From assembly GCF_018688255.1 (NCBI RefSeq), contig NZ_CP061314.1, positions 682,001 through 746,000 on the forward strand: a DNA stretch of 64,000 nt, in the 5' to 3' direction. Positions 25,179 to 34,102 of this stretch are shown here, piece by piece; the first letter of the stretch is position 1; every line of letters starts with the position of its first letter. The notes beneath the pieces were generated by a model that was not told where the DNA came from, made no database searches, and saw only the letters and a list, made by a program, of their open reading frames with translations. The translations under genes were made by a program, and so were the position numbers. The DNA comes from Polynucleobacter corsicus. Lineage in GTDB: Bacteria > Pseudomonadota > Gammaproteobacteria > Burkholderiales > Burkholderiaceae.

Positions 25179-25981
25179 GTGAAAGAGCTCACTAACCGAG
25201 AGTCAATGCTGTGTTTATCCAGATCTGATTGCATGAGCTCATGCGCCATATGATGCAAGTTCTGCGCATCTTTACTGCTGATGAATTTGATAGAACCATA
25301 TTCACCATCATCTAACTGCATGCCCTGTGACTCTAGTTTTCGTTTGAGTTGGCGAACTACTGCTTCACTGGTATCAATCAAATTAATTGAATCCCCCAAT
25401 AATTTGCGTATGGCTTTTCGCAAGAAAGGGTAATGCGTGCATCCTAGAACAAGGGTATCTGCCCCCGCTTCCTGAATGGGCTCTAGGTGTTCGGCAAGTA
25501 ACTCTAGAGTTTGCTCGCCATGAGCTTGGCCCGCTTCAATCAGAGGAACTAAGCCAGCACCCGCCTGCTTAACAAACTGACAATTGGGCAGGGTGGCCAG
25601 TAGGGCGCTAAATTTATCGCTCTTGAGCGTAGCCTCAGTTGCGAGTACGCCAACAATGCCATTGTTTGACTGCATTGCTGCAGGCTTGATGCCAGGCTCT
25701 ACGCCGATGATCGGAATATCACTGAGCTCATCACGAATATCTGCAATGGCCTCGGCAGTGGCAGTGTTACAGGCAACCATAATGGCATCGCAACCTTGCG
25801 CTGCTAAGTATTGGCATAGCTCCATACTGCGCGAAGCTATCCACTCACTAGATTTTTCTCCATAAGGAGCATGAATGGAGTCAGCTAAATAGATGTAGTC
25901 ATGCGCGGGAAGCTGGCGCAGAGCCTCATCCAAAATGGATAAGCCTCCAACGCCAGAATCAAAAACTCCGATGAGTGCCAA
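25175..25981 (-). CDS. murI: Glutamate racemase MurI
   Basis: Makes D-glutamate for peptidoglycan. The family starts near IGVFDSGVGGLSIL, so TTG 25981 (LALIGVFDSG) is the likeliest start, giving about 268 residues; the longest frame begins at ATG 26077 inside the fumarase gene and adds 32 unrelated residues. The two catalytic cysteines are in VACNTATAEA and LVLGCTHYPFLRKA. It follows the fumarase gene and overlaps tonB by 4 bases. The start is not settled because no good ribosome site is visible for TTG 25981. Confidence 0.9.
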   Translation of the reverse strand: MALIGVFDSGVGGLSILDEALRQLPAHDYIYLADSIHAPYGEKSSEWIASRSMELCQYLAAQGCDAIMVACNTATAEAIADIRDELSDIPIIGVEPGIKPAAMQSNNGIVGVLATEATLKSDKFSALLATLPNCQFVKQAGAGLVPLIEAGQAHGEQTLELLAEHLEPIQEAGADTLVLGCTHYPFLRKAIRKLLGDSINLIDTSEAVVRQLKRKLESQGMQLDDGEYGSIKFISSKDAQNLHHMAHELMQSDLDKHSIDSRLVSSFT

Positions 25982-26034
25982 GTAAGGTCGCTTAACTAAC
26001 GGTAGTTGAGTTAATAAATAACTGAATAAAAGAT

Positions 26035-27558
26035 TTAAGCAATCACAACTGGAATACCAGCAATCTTTGCTTGCCACTCTTTGGGACCGGTCTCATGCAT
26101 AGAGATGCCGGCAGAGCTGACCGCTACTGTCACTGGCATGTCTTTAACATCGAACTCATAAATTGCTTCCATACCGAGGTCAGCAAAGCCCACTACCTTT
26201 GCCGTCTGAATGGCTTTAGAAACCAAGTATGCAGCGCCACCAACAGCCATCAAGTAAGCGGATTTATGTTTTTTGATCGCTTCAATTGCGGTAGGGCCAC
26301 GCTCCGCTTTACCAATCATGGAGATCAAGCCAGTTTGAGCCAGCATCATCTCAGTGAACTTATCCATGCGAGTTGAGGTTGTTGGGCCCGCTGGACCTAC
26401 TGCTTCATTGCCTACTGGATCTACTGGGCCAACGTAATAGATCACACGGTTTTTAAAACTCACTGGCAATTCTTCACCTTTAGCAAGCATGTCGGCAATG
26501 CGCTTATGTGCTGCATCACGACCAGTCAAAATTTTGCCATTAAGAAGAAGTGTTTCGCCTTCTTTCCAGCCAGCCACTTCTTCCGCGGTCAATGTATCTA
26601 AGTTCACGCGCTTTGATTTTTTAGTATCTGGAGTCCAAGTGACGTCTGGCCAATCGGATAATGAAGGTGCTTCTAATTTAGCGGGGCCGTCACCATGTAA
26701 ATGAAAGTGAATGTGGCGGGTAGCAGCGCAGTTCGGAATCATCGCCACCGGCAGTGAGGCTGCATGGGTTGGGTAGTCCATGATTTTGATATCAAGAACG
26801 GTAGTAAGACCACCTAAACCTTGAGCACCAATACCAAGCTTGTTTACTTTATCGAAAATCTCTAAACGGAGTTCCTCGATACGATTTTGTGGCCCGCGAG
26901 CAATAAGCTCCTGAATATCTACTGGGCCCATCAAGGATTCTTTGGCCATCAACATGGCCTTCTCTGGGGTTCCGCCAATACCGATACCTAAGATACCGGG
27001 AGGGCACCAACCCGCACCCATCGTCGGAACTGTCTTGACTACCCAGTCAACGATCGAATCCGAGGGGTTGAGCATGACCATCTTGGCCTTGTTCTCAGAG
27101 CCGCCACCTTTGGCTGCGCAAATGACTTCAACATCATTGCCTGGGACGATTTCGTAATGAATAACAGCAGGTGTGTTGTCACCTGTGTTTTTGCGTTTAC
27201 CCGCTGGATCTGTCAGAACAGATGCGCGTAGTGGGTTATCTGGATTCATATAGGCGCGACGAACACCTTCGTTCACCATTTCACTGACGCTCATGGTGGC
27301 ATCGCCCCATTGGACATTCATACCAATTTTGAGGAAAACGACTGCAATGCCAGTGTCCTGACACATGGGGCGGTGACCTTCTGCACACATCCGGCTATTG
27401 GTCAAAATCTGCGCGATCGCATCCTTCGCTGCAGCACCTTGCTCAAGCTCATAAGCCTTGCCCAGGGCAGAGATAAAATCTTTAGGGTGGTAGTAAGAGA
27501 TGAATTGAAAGGCATCTGCCACGCTTTGGATGAGGTCGTTTTGTTTGATATTTGTCAT
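26035..27558 (-). CDS. Class I fumarate hydratase (4Fe-4S)
   Basis: Interconverts fumarate and malate in the citric acid cycle. The 507-residue length and a single chain carrying both alpha-like (AEGHRPMCQDTGIAVVFLKI) and beta-like (DAAHKRIADMLAKGEELPVS, VVGFADLGMEAIYEFDVKDM) regions match class I fumarases. Cluster cysteines are visible in RPMCQDTG and MIPNCAATRH. It is the first gene of the leftward fumarase-murI-tonB-exbBD run and shares a 166-base divergent promoter region with acs. Confidence 0.94.
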   Translation of the reverse strand: MTNIKQNDLIQSVADAFQFISYYHPKDFISALGKAYELEQGAAAKDAIAQILTNSRMCAEGHRPMCQDTGIAVVFLKIGMNVQWGDATMSVSEMVNEGVRRAYMNPDNPLRASVLTDPAGKRKNTGDNTPAVIHYEIVPGNDVEVICAAKGGGSENKAKMVMLNPSDSIVDWVVKTVPTMGAGWCPPGILGIGIGGTPEKAMLMAKESLMGPVDIQELIARGPQNRIEELRLEIFDKVNKLGIGAQGLGGLTTVLDIKIMDYPTHAASLPVAMIPNCAATRHIHFHLHGDGPAKLEAPSLSDWPDVTWTPDTKKSKRVNLDTLTAEEVAGWKEGETLLLNGKILTGRDAAHKRIADMLAKGEELPVSFKNRVIYYVGPVDPVGNEAVGPAGPTTSTRMDKFTEMMLAQTGLISMIGKAERGPTAIEAIKKHKSAYLMAVGGAAYLVSKAIQTAKVVGFADLGMEAIYEFDVKDMPVTVAVSSAGISMHETGPKEWQAKIAGIPVVIA

Positions 27559-27724
27559 GGTTTTAGGCTTAATTATGTAAGGTTTAATCTATTTTAAGGG
27601 TTTGCCATAGAGCAAATCTAGCGTGTTTTCACTTATCTTATTAGCTCTAGGGATGCGTTTCCCCAACTCTGCACTATTTTTGCAGAAAAAGACGACTGAT
27701 TATTGAATAGAAGGGCTGTAAAGC

Positions 27725-29698
27725 ATGGAACCATTGATGCAAGAAAACCGCGTATTTAATCCACCTGCAGACTTTATTAAGTCCGCCGCTATTCCTGGAA
27801 TGGACGCTTATAACAAGCTCTGTGCCGAAGCTAACAATGACTATGACGGTTTCTGGAGTCGCCTTGCTAAAGAAAATGTCTTCTGGAAAAAGCCCTTTAC
27901 TAAAGTTCTTGATGAATCCAAAGCGCCTTTCTATAAGTGGTTTGAGGATGGAACCACCAATGCTTCCCACAACTGTTTAGATCGCCAAGTTGAAAATGGT
28001 CTTGGCAATAAGACCGCAATTATTTTTGAAGCGGATGATGGATCTGTTACCAACGTAACTTATCAAGAGTTGCTTGAGCGTGTTTGCAAAATGGCAAATG
28101 CACTACGCAAAATGGGTATTAAGTCTGGCGACCGCGTCATCATTTACATGGCGATGACTATCGAAGGTATTGTTGCGATGCAGGCTTGTGCTCGTATCGG
28201 CGCAATTCACTCTGTTGTGTTTGGTGGATTCTCTGCTCAAGCGCTACGCGATCGAATCATTGACGTTGGTGCCGTAGCCGTGATTACTGCAGATGGACAG
28301 TTCCGTGGCGGTAAATCGTTGCCCTTGAAGGCGATTTGTGATGAGGCCCTCTCCACTGGTGAGTGCGGCAATGTAAAGCATGTCATTGTAAGCAAGCGCA
28401 CCGGTAATGATGTCACCATGACAGCGGGTCGTGATGTGTGGATGCAAGAAATCGTTGCTAATGAATCCACTACTTGCGAGCCAGAGTGGGTCAGTGCTGA
28501 GCACCCACTGTTTATTCTGTATACATCTGGTTCAACCGGCAAGCCTAAGGGTGTACAGCACTCTACAGGCGGCTACCTCTTGTGGGCGATTCTCACAATG
28601 AAGTGGACCTTTGATATCAAACCAAATGATGTCTTCTGGTGCACCGCCGATATCGGCTGGGTAACAGGTCACTCCTATATTACTTATGGCCCACTCGCAG
28701 TTGGTGCCACGGAGATTGTGTTTGAGGGTGTGCCAACTTACCCTAATGCGGGGCGCTTCTGGGACATGATCCAAAAGCACAAGGCAACGATTTTCTATAC
28801 CGCGCCAACAGCGATTCGTTCATTGATCAAGGCATCTAGCAATGATCCAGCAGTGCATCCCAAGAGTTATGACTTGTCTTCCTTGCGTCTCTTGGGTTCA
28901 GTTGGTGAGCCGATTAATCCAGAAGCTTGGATGTGGTATTACGAGAATGTGGGTGGTTCACGTTGCCCAATCGCGGATACCTTCTGGCAAACCGAAACTG
29001 GTGGCCATATGATTTCACCATTGCCAGGTGCAACTCCTATGATTCCGGGTTCATGCACATTGCCATTGCCAGGTATTCAGGCGGCGATTGTGGATGAGGC
29101 AGGCGTAGATGTTCCAAATGGTCACGGTGGTATTTTGGTTGTGAAGCGTCCATGGCCTTCCATGATTCGCAATATCTGGGGTGATCCCGATCGCTTCGTG
29201 AAGTCTTATTTCCCAGAGGAATTGGGTGGTACTTTGTATCTAGCAGGTGACGGCGCAATCCGAAATAAAGATACTGGCTACTTCACGATTACGGGTCGTA
29301 TCGATGACGTCTTGAATGTCTCCGGTCATCGCATGGGTACGATGGAAATCGAATCTTGCTTGGTTGCCAATCCCTTGGTTGCTGAAGCTGCAGTAGTAGG
29401 TCGTCCTGATGAGTTGACGGGTGAAGCCATTTGCGTATTCGTAGTTCTGAAGGGCGGACGCCCAACAGGCGACGAAGCGAAGAAGATTGCTACTGAGCTA
29501 AGGAACTGGGTAGGTAAGGAGATTGGCCCGATCGCCAAACCAAAGGACGTTCGTTTTGGTGATAACTTACCCAAAACTCGTTCCGGCAAGATCATGCGTC
29601 GCTTGCTGCGCGTGATTGCTAAAGGTGAAGAGATTACCCAAGACACTTCAACTCTAGAAAATCCAGCAATTTTGGATCAGCTTAAAGAGTCTGTTTAA
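27725..29698 (+). CDS. acs: Acetyl-CoA synthetase Acs
   Basis: Converts acetate, ATP and CoA to acetyl-CoA through an acetyl-AMP intermediate. The 657-residue length is standard. Motifs in order: the AMP-binding P-loop LYTSGSTGKPKGVQHSTGGY, FEGVPTYPNAGRFWDMI, the A5-type motif ADTFWQTETGGHM, the hinge YFTITGRIDDVLNVSGHRMG, and the C-terminal TRSGKIMRRLLR whose Lys is the usual acetylation site. The start ATG 27725 could instead be ATG 27737 four codons later. It appears monocistronic. Confidence 0.96.
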   Translation: MEPLMQENRVFNPPADFIKSAAIPGMDAYNKLCAEANNDYDGFWSRLAKENVFWKKPFTKVLDESKAPFYKWFEDGTTNASHNCLDRQVENGLGNKTAIIFEADDGSVTNVTYQELLERVCKMANALRKMGIKSGDRVIIYMAMTIEGIVAMQACARIGAIHSVVFGGFSAQALRDRIIDVGAVAVITADGQFRGGKSLPLKAICDEALSTGECGNVKHVIVSKRTGNDVTMTAGRDVWMQEIVANESTTCEPEWVSAEHPLFILYTSGSTGKPKGVQHSTGGYLLWAILTMKWTFDIKPNDVFWCTADIGWVTGHSYITYGPLAVGATEIVFEGVPTYPNAGRFWDMIQKHKATIFYTAPTAIRSLIKASSNDPAVHPKSYDLSSLRLLGSVGEPINPEAWMWYYENVGGSRCPIADTFWQTETGGHMISPLPGATPMIPGSCTLPLPGIQAAIVDEAGVDVPNGHGGILVVKRPWPSMIRNIWGDPDRFVKSYFPEELGGTLYLAGDGAIRNKDTGYFTITGRIDDVLNVSGHRMGTMEIESCLVANPLVAEAAVVGRPDELTGEAICVFVVLKGGRPTGDEAKKIATELRNWVGKEIGPIAKPKDVRFGDNLPKTRSGKIMRRLLRVIAKGEEITQDTSTLENPAILDQLKESV

Positions 29699-29739
29699 GT
29701 AGCTAATGACGCTTTTAGAGGCAAACCCTTCTGGGTACG

Positions 29740-29745
29740 TATAAT
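29740..29745 (+). promoter_or_regulatory. -10 promoter element of tRNA-Ser
   Basis: A perfect TATAAT 13 bases before the tRNA-Ser 5' end, with no good -35 box at the expected distance. Position and perfect match make it the likely start region of the tRNA transcript. Confidence 0.5.
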
Positions 29746-29758
29746 CAACGGCTTGTAC

Positions 29759-29849
29759 GGAAGGGTGGATGAGCGGTTTAAGTCACACGCCTGGAAAGCG
29801 TGCGTAGGTTAATAGCCTACCGCGGGTTCGAATCCCGCCTCTTCCGCCA
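29759..29849 (+). tRNA. tRNA-Ser (anticodon GGA)
   Basis: A 91-base gene. Acceptor stem GGAAGGG (29759-29765) pairs with CTCTTCC (29839-29845, with one G-T pair). The anticodon arm CACGC-CTGGAAA-GCGTG gives anticodon GGA. A long variable arm (GTAGGTTAATAGCCTAC) and the T arm CGGGTTCGAATCCCG are clear. CCA is encoded at 29847-29849. A UUCG-loop terminator follows. Confidence 0.97.
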
Positions 29850-29857
29850 GTAGTTCG

Positions 29858-29882
29858 AAACCACCTTCGGGTGGTTTTTTCT
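29858..29882 (+). terminator. Rho-independent terminator of tRNA-Ser
   Basis: Stem AAACCACC/GGTGGTTT around a TTCG loop (29858-29877) with a continuing T-run (TTTTTTC). It lies 8 bases after the tRNA CCA end. Confidence 0.88.
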
Positions 29883-30006
29883 TTGTTTTTCCTTGATTTT
29901 TGCTCTGAATTGCCCCCTCAAGCTAAATTATTTTGATGCTCAACCCCCTGTTTTTAATCAATAAATGGGGTTTTTGATCTTTTTGTTGCGTTGCCGCAAA
30001 TAAACC

Positions 30007-30047
30007 TTGCAGTGCAATAAAAAACTTTTTAGAATGGTGCATTGCAA
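30007..30047. promoter_or_regulatory. Paired TGCA-type palindromes upstream of the phasin gene
   Basis: TTGCAGTGCAA (30007-30017, 5-base arms around one base) and TGCATTGCAA (30038-30047) lie 37-77 bases before the phasin start, separated by a T-rich stretch. Phasin genes are commonly repressed by the PHB-sensing regulator PhaR, which binds TGC/GCA-type sites in some bacteria, so these are candidate operators. This rests on position and symmetry only. The rest of 29883-30083 is AT-rich with no gene. Confidence 0.35.
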
Positions 30048-30083
30048 TACATTTATCAATTTTATAAAAGTTAGGAAAACACC

Positions 30084-30656
30084 ATGTTCCAGAATCAATT
30101 AAACGACCAGTTAACACAAGCTCAAACTAAAGCTGTTGAAAACGCGAAGTTCTTGGCTCAAGTAGCTGTTGAAAGCGCAAAAGAATTAGCTGAAATCAAC
30201 CAAGCTGCCGCTAAAGATGCTTTAGTTGCTGCTCAAGATACAAGCGCTCAATTGTTGGCAATTAAAGATGCTCAACAGTTGTCAAAATTGGCTCAGCCAG
30301 AAACAGCACAAGAAGCTGCTAAGTACGCTGCTGCTTATCAAGCTAAAGTAAATAAAGTTGTGCGTAACAGCAGCAAAGAAGTTGCTCAAGTTGTTGAGGC
30401 ATCTATTGATGACGCACGCGCTGATATGGTTAAGTTTGTTAAAGAAGCTACTAAGACAGCTCCTGCTGGTTCTGAGGCATTTGTATCTACATTCAAAACT
30501 GTATTTGAAACTTCACTCCAACAGTTTGACCAAGTTCGCGCTTCAGCAACTGATGCTTTCGCAAACTTTGAGAAAAGTGTTGAAACTGCAATGGCTAACT
30601 TTCAAGGCCAATACGCAGTAGTTAAGCCAGCTGTTAAAAGCCGTAAAGCTGCTTAA
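30084..30656 (+). CDS. phaP: Phasin family protein
   Basis: A phasin coats polyhydroxyalkanoate granules in the cytoplasm. The 190-residue product is Ala/Lys/Gln/Glu rich and almost wholly helical, with the family start MFQNQLNDQLTQAQTKAVEN, the middle KVNKVVRNSSKEVAQVVEAS, and the end FANFEKSVETAMANFQGQ. AGGAAAA at 30072-30078 is a good ribosome site for ATG 30084. A UUCG terminator follows at 30681. No phaC, phaA or phaB is in the window. Confidence 0.9.
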   Translation: MFQNQLNDQLTQAQTKAVENAKFLAQVAVESAKELAEINQAAAKDALVAAQDTSAQLLAIKDAQQLSKLAQPETAQEAAKYAAAYQAKVNKVVRNSSKEVAQVVEASIDDARADMVKFVKEATKTAPAGSEAFVSTFKTVFETSLQQFDQVRASATDAFANFEKSVETAMANFQGQYAVVKPAVKSRKAA

Positions 30657-30680
30657 TACGTTTTAATGGCTTTGCACGAG

Positions 30681-30706
30681 AAGCCGCCTTCGGGCGGTTT
30701 TTCTTT
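30681..30706 (+). terminator. Rho-independent terminator of the phasin gene
   Basis: GCCGCC/GGCGGT stem with a TTCG loop (30683-30698), flanked by AA and TT that extend it, then TTTTTCTTTTT. It lies 25 bases after the phasin stop. Confidence 0.85.
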
Positions 30707-30753
30707 TTCCGCTTGCCGTAAGATGGATGCTTTAGAGCTAATAAGGAGAAAAC

Positions 30754-31059
30754 ATGATCTTTGCAATCCTTTTAATGGATCGTCCTGGTACCGCAGAATT
30801 ACGCATTCAAGTGCGACCTGAGCATCGCGCTTACTTAGGTAAGTTCGCGGACAAGATGGCCTTTGCTGGCCCACTGACATCTGAAGATGGCAAGACAACA
30901 GTGGGTAGCTTATTAGCGATGGATTTTCCTAGCAAGGCAGATGTTGAGGCTTGGCTAGCAGATGAGCCATTCACTAAAGCAGGGGTCTATGAGAAGCCGG
31001 TTATTCACGTCTTTAACAATAGCTGGCAACAAAAGGTTGGGTTTCCACCTGCTGCTTAA
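30754..31059 (+). CDS. YciI-family protein
   Basis: A 101-residue single-domain YciI-like protein with a ferredoxin-like fold. Visible features are MDRPGTAELRIQVRPEHRAY, MAFAGPLTSEDGKTTVGSLL and the Asp-containing ADEPFTKAGVYEKPVIHVF, where family members keep a His/Asp pair of unproven function. AAGGAGA at 30741-30747 precedes the ATG. It stands alone between two terminators. Members are often fused to or encoded near various enzymes; here there is no informative partner. Confidence 0.88.
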   Translation: MIFAILLMDRPGTAELRIQVRPEHRAYLGKFADKMAFAGPLTSEDGKTTVGSLLAMDFPSKADVEAWLADEPFTKAGVYEKPVIHVFNNSWQQKVGFPPAA

Positions 31060-31060
31060 G

Positions 31061-31090
31061 TAAAAAAAGAGCCACCTCATTGAGGTGGCT
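31061..31090 (-). terminator. Terminator, mainly for the minus-strand DUF1080 gene
   Basis: AGCCACCTCA and TGAGGTGGCT form a 10-base stem (31070-31090). On the minus strand it is followed by CTTTTTTTA, a perfect terminator tail, 28 bases after the DUF1080 stop. On the plus strand it may also help to end the yciI transcript although no T-run follows. Confidence 0.82.
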
Positions 31091-31117
31091 ACTTAAGTCG
31101 ATCTATCGAGAGATGGA

Positions 31118-31714
31118 CTAGATTGGTTTGATTTGGAGCTTCCTAAATTTGATGATGCCGCCAGCGGACTGAAGGGCAATAGGTCCTTCAGAGAATTTAC
31201 TATCTCTGGCATCTGATACGGTGAGCACCCCATTCATCATGACTTTGAGTTGAGGTCCATTGGCCGTGATTTCCATGGTGTTCCAACGCCCACCGGCTTT
31301 ATGAATTGGGTTGACCTTGGCAATATCCACAATAGCCCCTGTGGAGTACTCCTGACCCGGGCGGGTATCCCAGATATTAATTTCATAAGCATTGCCAGCG
31401 GTGACTTTATTGGGATCCTGGCAGCGAATAAAAATTCCACTATTGGTGTCAGATTCAGCCCAAAATTCAGCACGAATAATGAAGTTCCGATAGCTTTTAT
31501 TGCTCACTAAAAATCCGGATGGCTTATTGCCCTCGACTATTCCTTTGCCAATGACCCAATTCGCGCTGCCTATGATGTTCCAACCGTCTAAGCTGATGCC
31601 ATCAATGAGATCGGTATAGCCATCTTGTGCTTGAGCATGGGTGTTGATGGAAAACAGGGCAATAGTCAGCGAAAAGGCAATCGCTAGAACTTGTTTTAAG
31701 GTTGTTGGCATCAT
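31118..31714 (-). CDS. DUF1080 (3-keto-disaccharide hydrolase domain) exported protein
   Basis: A secreted beta-jelly-roll protein of the DUF1080 / 3-keto-disaccharide hydrolase-like family, about 199 residues from ATG 31714. The signal peptide ends near NTHAQA. Family blocks: DGISLDGWNIIGSANWVIG, SYRNFIIRAEFWAESDTNSG, IFIRCQDPNKVTAGNAYEI and GRWNTMEITANGPQLKVMMN. Members act on or bind sugars in the periplasm; the exact substrate is not shown by sequence. A TTG three codons upstream (31723) is an alternative start. Monocistronic. Confidence 0.82.
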   Translation of the reverse strand: MMPTTLKQVLAIAFSLTIALFSINTHAQAQDGYTDLIDGISLDGWNIIGSANWVIGKGIVEGNKPSGFLVSNKSYRNFIIRAEFWAESDTNSGIFIRCQDPNKVTAGNAYEINIWDTRPGQEYSTGAIVDIAKVNPIHKAGGRWNTMEITANGPQLKVMMNGVLTVSDARDSKFSEGPIALQSAGGIIKFRKLQIKPI

Positions 31715-31839
31715 GGTCACCAAAGGTATCTATCTTTCATTTGTAAAGTTACTCCCGTACATTGTTACTGACTTATCTCTAATTCCACAAGTACTCACTT
31801 TCCCTTAACTTGGAACCCGGAATCCAGTAGACTTAGGTT

Positions 31840-32064
31840 ATGAATTCAATTACATCACGCTTCTTAGCCATCCTTGTTTCTATTGCCGCTATTGCCTTGA
31901 CGGGCTGCGGCTCTATTGAGTCGGCAGCCCAAGATGACTGCACTTCGATTGGTTGGCAAATCGGCAGCAAAGGTTATAACGATTGCTTTAAGGCGCGGGT
32001 TTACGAGCACAAGCTGGATTACTCTCTGCCACCGGGCAGCAAGCCTTCCCCATCCGTCATTTAG
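31840..32064 (+). CDS. Small lipoprotein
   Basis: A 74-residue protein with a lipoprotein signal (FLAILVSIAAIALTGCGS, lipobox LTGC, lipidated Cys about residue 23). The short mature part has two more cysteines (DDCTSIGW and YNDCFKARVYEHKLDYSLPP). I do not know its role. The about 200 bases that follow (32065-32262) contain no gene that I can support and presumably hold the formate dehydrogenase promoter. Confidence 0.65.
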   Translation: MNSITSRFLAILVSIAAIALTGCGSIESAAQDDCTSIGWQIGSKGYNDCFKARVYEHKLDYSLPPGSKPSPSVI

Positions 32065-32262
32065 TAGGGTTTACCCTAGTTAAATTCACTTGAGCGCCGT
32101 CAAGGACTTGAGTCTTAAAATGACCCAAAATTATTGATATTCTTGAAATCTTCTTATATACAGCAAGCTCAGTTGTTTCTTGCTAAGTCGGACCTTCTCA
32201 AGCGTAGCTTCAGACTTAAAAAATAGCTCCATTATTGCGACTAAAAATTAGAGATTAAAACT

Positions 32263-34065
32263 ATGAATCACCCAAAACCCTCGGCTGAAATCAAGGCTGT
32301 TGCTGTAGCAACTGCAGATGATTTAAGGGAAACCATTCGTCGTAAGAGCAAGCTCAAAGGGCGCCAAGCGGACGATGTGTCCTTGGCAGAGGTTCGCCAG
32401 TTAATCGGTGCTGCAGCTGATCGTCGTGATTTGCTAATTGAAAATCTACACAAGCTCAATGACGAATACCGTGCTTTGCATGATCGTCATTTAGTTGCCC
32501 TCGCAAAAGAAATGAATTTGCCGATGGCCGAAGTTTACGAAGTGGCTACTTTCTACCACCACTTTGAAGTGGTGCGCGGCAATGACCCGGTTGCAGACAT
32601 CACTCTGCGTGTCTGTGACGGTATCGCCTGCGAGTTGGCTGGTGCGCAAAATCTATTGGCAAAGTTACCAGCAATCCTAGGCAATCCCAAGATTAAGGTA
32701 GAGGCTGCTCCATGCGTAGGTCGTTGTGAACAGGCTCCAGTAGCGGTTGTGCATCAGTACCCGGTATTGTTTGCAACTACCGATAAGGTTGCCGCCGCCG
32801 TTAAAAATAATCTGACAACCCATCCAGTGGCTAAGGACAGCGCGAGTTTTGATCCCGCAGTTTTTGTAGAAAAGGGTATATCTCCGCAAGGTGACAATCA
32901 AGCGGTTTCACCAGACTATGTGGGTTATGAGTCTTATTGCGCACAGGGTGGTTACGCCTTAGCAAAAGAAATTATTGAAGGTAAAAAAGACGGCGAGAGC
33001 ATTGTCAAGATCATGGAAAGCTCAGGACTTCGTGGTCTCGGTGGTGCAGGCTTCCCAGCAGGGCGTAAGTGGCGCATCGTGAGAGATCAAGTTGCTCCAA
33101 AGTTGATGGCTGTGAATATTGACGAAGGTGAGCCAGGCACATTTAAGGATCGCACGTATTTAGAGCGCGATCCACATCGCTTCTTAGAGGGCATGTTAAT
33201 TGCTGCCAATGTGGTGGGTATTGATGCTTGCTATATTTATCTGCGCGATGAGTATCACGGTTGCCGTGAATTACTCGAAGCAGAGCTAACTAAACTCAAA
33301 GCAAACCCCCCATTTAAATTGCCGCTGATTGAATTACGTCGTGGTGCGGGCGCTTACATCTGTGGCGAAGAATCTGCCATGATTGAAAGTATCGAAGGTA
33401 AGCGCGGTGAGCCCCGTATGCGTCCTCCATATATTGCGCAGGTTGGATTGTTCGGTCGTCCAACACTAGAGCACAACTTTGAAACCCTCTACTGGGTGCG
33501 CGACATTGTTCAGCGTGGTCCAGAGTGGTTTAGTTCTTTTGGGCGTCATGATCGTAAAGGCTTACGTAGCTTTAGCGTGAGCGGCCGAGTTAAAAACCCG
33601 GGTGTCAAACTGGCCCCAGCCGGAATTACGATTCAGGAATTGATTGATGAGTATTGCGGCGGCATGCAAGATGGCCACAAGTTCTATGGCTATCTACCTG
33701 GTGGCGCATCCGGCGGCATCTTGCCAGCAACCATGAATGACATTCCACTGGACTTCGATACCTTGCAGCCTTATGGCTGTTTCATTGGTTCTGCTGCAGT
33801 GATGGTGTTTGGCGATAAAGACAAAGCGCGCGATATGGCGCTCAATGTCATGCACTTCTTTGAGCATGAGAGTTGCGGTCAATGTACGCCATGTCGTGTG
33901 GGCACCAGCAAGGCTGCTAAGTTGATGCAGTCGCCATCTTGGGATCAAGACACCTTAGAAGACTTAGCCACTGTGATGGTTGATGCTTCTATTTGTGGTC
34001 TAGGCCAAGCTGCACCAAACCCCATTCGCTGTATTGCAAAATATTTCCCAGAAGAAGTCGCTTAA
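32263..34065 (+). CDS. NAD-dependent formate dehydrogenase, beta subunit (NuoE-NuoF fusion)
   Basis: Electron-transfer subunit that reduces NAD+. The 600-residue chain joins a NuoE-like thioredoxin-fold domain (about 15-190) to a NuoF-like flavoprotein (about 215-600). The NuoE part has the 2Fe-2S cysteines Cys118, Cys123 (RVCDGIACELAG) and Cys151, Cys155 (APCVGRCEQAP). The NuoF part has the FMN loop GLRGLGGAGFPAGRKW, DEGEPGTFKDR, RGAGAYICGEESAM and the 4Fe-4S site ESCGQCTPCRVGT. This layout resembles the two-subunit formate dehydrogenase 1 of Methylobacterium more than the FdsGBA type with separate gamma subunit. The alpha subunit follows 37 bases downstream. Confidence 0.9.
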   Translation: MNHPKPSAEIKAVAVATADDLRETIRRKSKLKGRQADDVSLAEVRQLIGAAADRRDLLIENLHKLNDEYRALHDRHLVALAKEMNLPMAEVYEVATFYHHFEVVRGNDPVADITLRVCDGIACELAGAQNLLAKLPAILGNPKIKVEAAPCVGRCEQAPVAVVHQYPVLFATTDKVAAAVKNNLTTHPVAKDSASFDPAVFVEKGISPQGDNQAVSPDYVGYESYCAQGGYALAKEIIEGKKDGESIVKIMESSGLRGLGGAGFPAGRKWRIVRDQVAPKLMAVNIDEGEPGTFKDRTYLERDPHRFLEGMLIAANVVGIDACYIYLRDEYHGCRELLEAELTKLKANPPFKLPLIELRRGAGAYICGEESAMIESIEGKRGEPRMRPPYIAQVGLFGRPTLEHNFETLYWVRDIVQRGPEWFSSFGRHDRKGLRSFSVSGRVKNPGVKLAPAGITIQELIDEYCGGMQDGHKFYGYLPGGASGGILPATMNDIPLDFDTLQPYGCFIGSAAVMVFGDKDKARDMALNVMHFFEHESCGQCTPCRVGTSKAAKLMQSPSWDQDTLEDLATVMVDASICGLGQAAPNPIRCIAKYFPEEVA

Positions 34066-34102
34066 TCAGTAAGCAAAAAACTAAGGGAATAACGAGATAA
34101 AT

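Noticed and set aside
26035..26077. Longest MurI frame starting at ATG 26077 inside the fumarase gene
   Set aside because: The extra 32 residues do not resemble glutamate racemase; the family begins near IGVFDSG, so TTG 25981 is preferred.
30358..30621. Leu/Lys-rich 87-codon frame inside the phasin gene
   Set aside because: It is an out-of-frame reading of the Ala/Lys-rich phasin codons; the phasin frame has a good ribosome site and terminator.
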